Source: Methylomonas koyamae
GTDB lineage: Bacteria > Pseudomonadota > Gammaproteobacteria > Methylococcales > Methylomonadaceae
Assembly: GCF_006483455.1 (NCBI RefSeq)
Contig: NZ_PPPU01000031.1
Coordinates: 1-57,371 of the forward strand
Length of the DNA: 57,371 nt
Direction of reading: 5' to 3'
The notes below the pieces were generated by a model that was not told the origin of the DNA, did no database searches, and worked only from the letters and a program-made list of their open reading frames with translations. The stretch's first letter is position 1. The number at the start of each line of letters is the position of its first letter. This document shows positions 55,485 to 57,371 of this stretch, in pieces. The translations under genes and the position numbers were made by a program.

Positions 55485-56085
55485 ATGTTGGGATCGATTC
55501 GTCGCGCGACCGTGCGTGGGCTCTGCTTTGTCATGCTGTTGCCGGCATGGTGTCCGCTGCCGGCAAACGCCCAATCCGGTTTTACCCTGTTCGAAAGCGG
55601 CCAAGTCCGGCCGTTGGCGCTGTCGCCGGACGGCAAGTTGCTGTTTGTCTTGAACACGCCGGATAACCGGCTGGAATTGTTCCGGGTCGGCGACCGCAGT
55701 GCAGTGCCGTTGGGATCGGTCCAGGTCGGGTTGGAGCCGGTCGCCTTGGCGGTCAGGAACGACAAGGAAATCTGGGTCGTCAACCATCTATCCGATAGCG
55801 TCAGTATCGTCAATCTGGACGAGAACGGCAGCGGCCGAGTGACCCGGACCCTGTTGGTTGGGGACGAGCCGCGCGACATCGTTTTTGCCGGTCCCGGCAA
55901 ATCCCGCGCCTTCGTTACGACCGGCGATGTCGAAAAAAAATGACTTGAGTTTGCTGTTGGCAAGCAAAAATATGGGGGCGGCCATCGGCGATCCGAAAGA
56001 TTTGGATTACGACGGCACGATCACCGCCCAGGATGCCCGGAAGTTGATTTCGCTGTGTAGCCGGGAGCGTTGCGCGCTAAATTGA
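55485..56085 (+). pseudogene. YVTN-type propeller fused to a dockerin end, frameshifted and internally deleted
   Basis: Frame one (55485-55943) gives a signal peptide and about three propeller blades ([62 protein letters not shown]), then GDVEKK and a stop. A run of eight A residues at 55932-55939 lies there. With seven A residues the frame would read [16 protein letters not shown], then a dockerin loop DLDYDGTITAQD and a C-terminal C-S-R-E-R-C. The propeller is far shorter than usual and the first dockerin loop lacks its beginning, so an internal deletion is likely in addition. AGGAGGAG lies before the ATG. Confidence 0.75.
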
Positions 56086-56148
56086 AGCGCAGGTGCCGGC
56101 TGTATGGGTAATCCCATGGTGAAGCTCGGCCGCGCTGGACCGGACGCA

Positions 56149-57063
56149 TCACTCCGGAATCGGAATCAATGGATATTCGGCGCCGCTGTGCGACCGGCGG
56201 TAGCGGCCGGGGCTGGTGCCCAGGCAGCGTTTGAAGGCGCGGCTGAACGACGATACCGAGTCGTAGCCGCAGCGGCTGGCGACTTTCTCGACCGTCATGC
56301 CGCTTTCGCTGAGCCAGTCGGCGGCGATCTGCATCCGCCAGCGCGTCAGATACTCCATCGGCGGCAATTGGAAATGGCGGTCGAATTTTTGGATCAATGC
56401 GGTTTTCGACAAACCGACCTGGGCGCACAGCCCGTTCAAAGTCCAATCCCGCCACGGCTCTTGGTGAATCAGAGCCAAAGCCTTTTCCAGCCGGGCGTCC
56501 GCCATGGCGCCGAACACGCCGCCCCGAACCGAACCGGACTCGATGCAGTGGCGCACCGCCAACAGGAAAATGCCGTCGCACAGGCGTTCGATCACGGCAA
56601 AGCTGCCGAAGCGGCCGCTGTCGGATTCGGCCGTGATCAATTCGATCAATTGCGCCAGAATCGGCCCGGCCTGCCGCTGCCTGACCACGATCTCGGTCGG
56701 CAAGGTCCGCCAGACCGGCAACGGCGCAACCCCTGGTTCGATCAGGCCGCAGACCATGCCGCTGTCGCCTTGCGGCCATTGCGCGGTGCGGGCGCCGGGC
56801 AAATCCGGCCTCACGTCGCTCGGGCTGTAACTGAGATAGTGCTTGCGGGCGTGCGGCAAAAACAACACCAGATCGCCGGTTTCCAGCCGCAACGGCTCGG
56901 GCCAGGCCGGCGAGTGGACCCAGCCGCACCCTTTGGTCACCAAATGAAACCAGATCGCCTGTTCGGAATTATGGTCGACTACCCAAGGGCCGCACAGGCC
57001 GCCGGCAAATACCAGTCGCGCCCGCAGGCTCAGGCTGTGGAAAATTGCAGACAGGCCATCCAT
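56149..57063 (-). CDS. AraC-family transcriptional regulator with N-terminal cupin
   Basis: The 304-residue protein has an N-terminal cupin-like domain (WFHLVTKGCGWVHSPAWPEPLRLETGDLVLFLPHARKHYL) and two helix-turn-helix motifs at the C-terminus (LNGLCAQVGLSKTALIQKFDRHF and VEKVASRCGYDSVSSFSRAFKRCLGTSPGRYRR). It should bind DNA in response to a small ligand in the cupin. It faces the PEP-CTERM/dockerin cluster but is convergent with it; there is no direct evidence that it regulates it. Confidence 0.93.
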   Translation of the reverse strand: MDGLSAIFHSLSLRARLVFAGGLCGPWVVDHNSEQAIWFHLVTKGCGWVHSPAWPEPLRLETGDLVLFLPHARKHYLSYSPSDVRPDLPGARTAQWPQGDSGMVCGLIEPGVAPLPVWRTLPTEIVVRQRQAGPILAQLIELITAESDSGRFGSFAVIERLCDGIFLLAVRHCIESGSVRGGVFGAMADARLEKALALIHQEPWRDWTLNGLCAQVGLSKTALIQKFDRHFQLPPMEYLTRWRMQIAADWLSESGMTVEKVASRCGYDSVSSFSRAFKRCLGTSPGRYRRSHSGAEYPLIPIPE

Positions 57064-57371
57064 ACGTCAACCTCGGTTAATCGGCCGGTCTCGGCAACGG
57101 CGCCGGCCTTTACGCCGCCGGCACATGATAGGACTGTTTCCGGACTGTGGGCAAAGGTTTGCCGGTGGGGTGCAATTCGGGTGGGATTGGAGCCGAGGCG
57201 GAGAGGGGGTTGCGAAGGGCTGGTTTCTAGCGGATTTGGTTTAGGTAAAAATCTACACCGAGTATCGTTTGGAAGGCATCGTTGTGGGCAAGCCGTGGAC
57301 CAATGCCGTTAAATTAAGGAATAGAACGGCTGGTTCACATCCTGTAGGAGCAGGCCACGCCCGCGATCAAG
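57064..57371. other. non-coding end of the window with a partial REP-like motif
   Basis: No gene is visible. At 57343 TGTAGGAGCAGGCCACGCCC followed by GCGATCAAG resembles repetitive extragenic palindromes of the TGTAGGAGCNNGC...GCGA kind found in gammaproteobacteria. The window ends before a full unit can be seen. Confidence 0.4.

Overview
The window looks like chromosome of a GC-rich gammaproteobacterium. VPLPA/PEP-CTERM-type secreted proteins, a diheme cytochrome c4 next to engB and dsbA, adjacent recC-recB, multicopper oxidases and an UPF0182 membrane protein together suggest a methanotroph such as Methylomonas. The genus is an inference; no methane-oxidation gene lies here. I recognised no tRNA, rRNA or CRISPR array.

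Layout. 1-5.2 kb: possible 3' end of a gene, a secreted sialidase-like propeller, a minus-strand operon of four small enzyme-like proteins (two VOC, SRPBCC, YCII) and an exported amidohydrolase. 5.3-9.5 kb: a PEP-CTERM-type protein with a clear terminator, a convergent PP2C phosphatase and double-FHA protein, a 54-residue zinc-ribbon-like protein, and hemL. 9.7-14.7 kb: a lipoprotein, gmk divergent from dnaA (without dnaN or gyrB), a BtuF-like protein lacking a signal peptide, and a DUF3422 protein. 14.8-20 kb: accessory segment with a MITE-like element with perfect 19-bp ends, a TVP38/DedA-type protein, a TerB-like pair, an AT-richer RlmN/Cfr-family radical SAM gene, and the wreck of an IS5-type element cut by an IS3-type element. 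20-26.1 kb: NfeD plus SPFH, then the MoxR-DUF58-TgpA operon and a DksA-type zinc finger. 26.2-31.2 kb: engB, cytochrome c4, dsbA and two tandem diguanylate cyclases. 31.3-40.5 kb: a stand-alone M41 peptidase, a membrane GH17 protein, two convergent multicopper oxidases sharing a terminator, and UPF0182. 40.5-50.6 kb: rsd, a nucleoside phosphorylase-like gene, a small exported helical protein, an SDR, a DUF4124 protein, recC and recB (no recD follows).

51-56.1 kb is the most interesting part: a run of secreted proteins in one direction. Two paralogous VPLPA/PEP-CTERM proteins are followed by a sialidase-like propeller ending in a dockerin-type calcium module, then a PEP-CTERM-type protein whose body reads as a cohesin-like domain, then a collapsed YVTN propeller with a frameshifted dockerin end. 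The leader of the first gene folds like a degenerate cyclic-di-GMP-I (GEMM) riboswitch with a mutually exclusive hairpin just downstream. I infer a c-di-GMP-controlled extracellular assembly in which an exosortase-sorted cohesin-like protein could receive dockerin-tagged propellers. The window ends with an AraC-type regulator and a partial REP-like motif.
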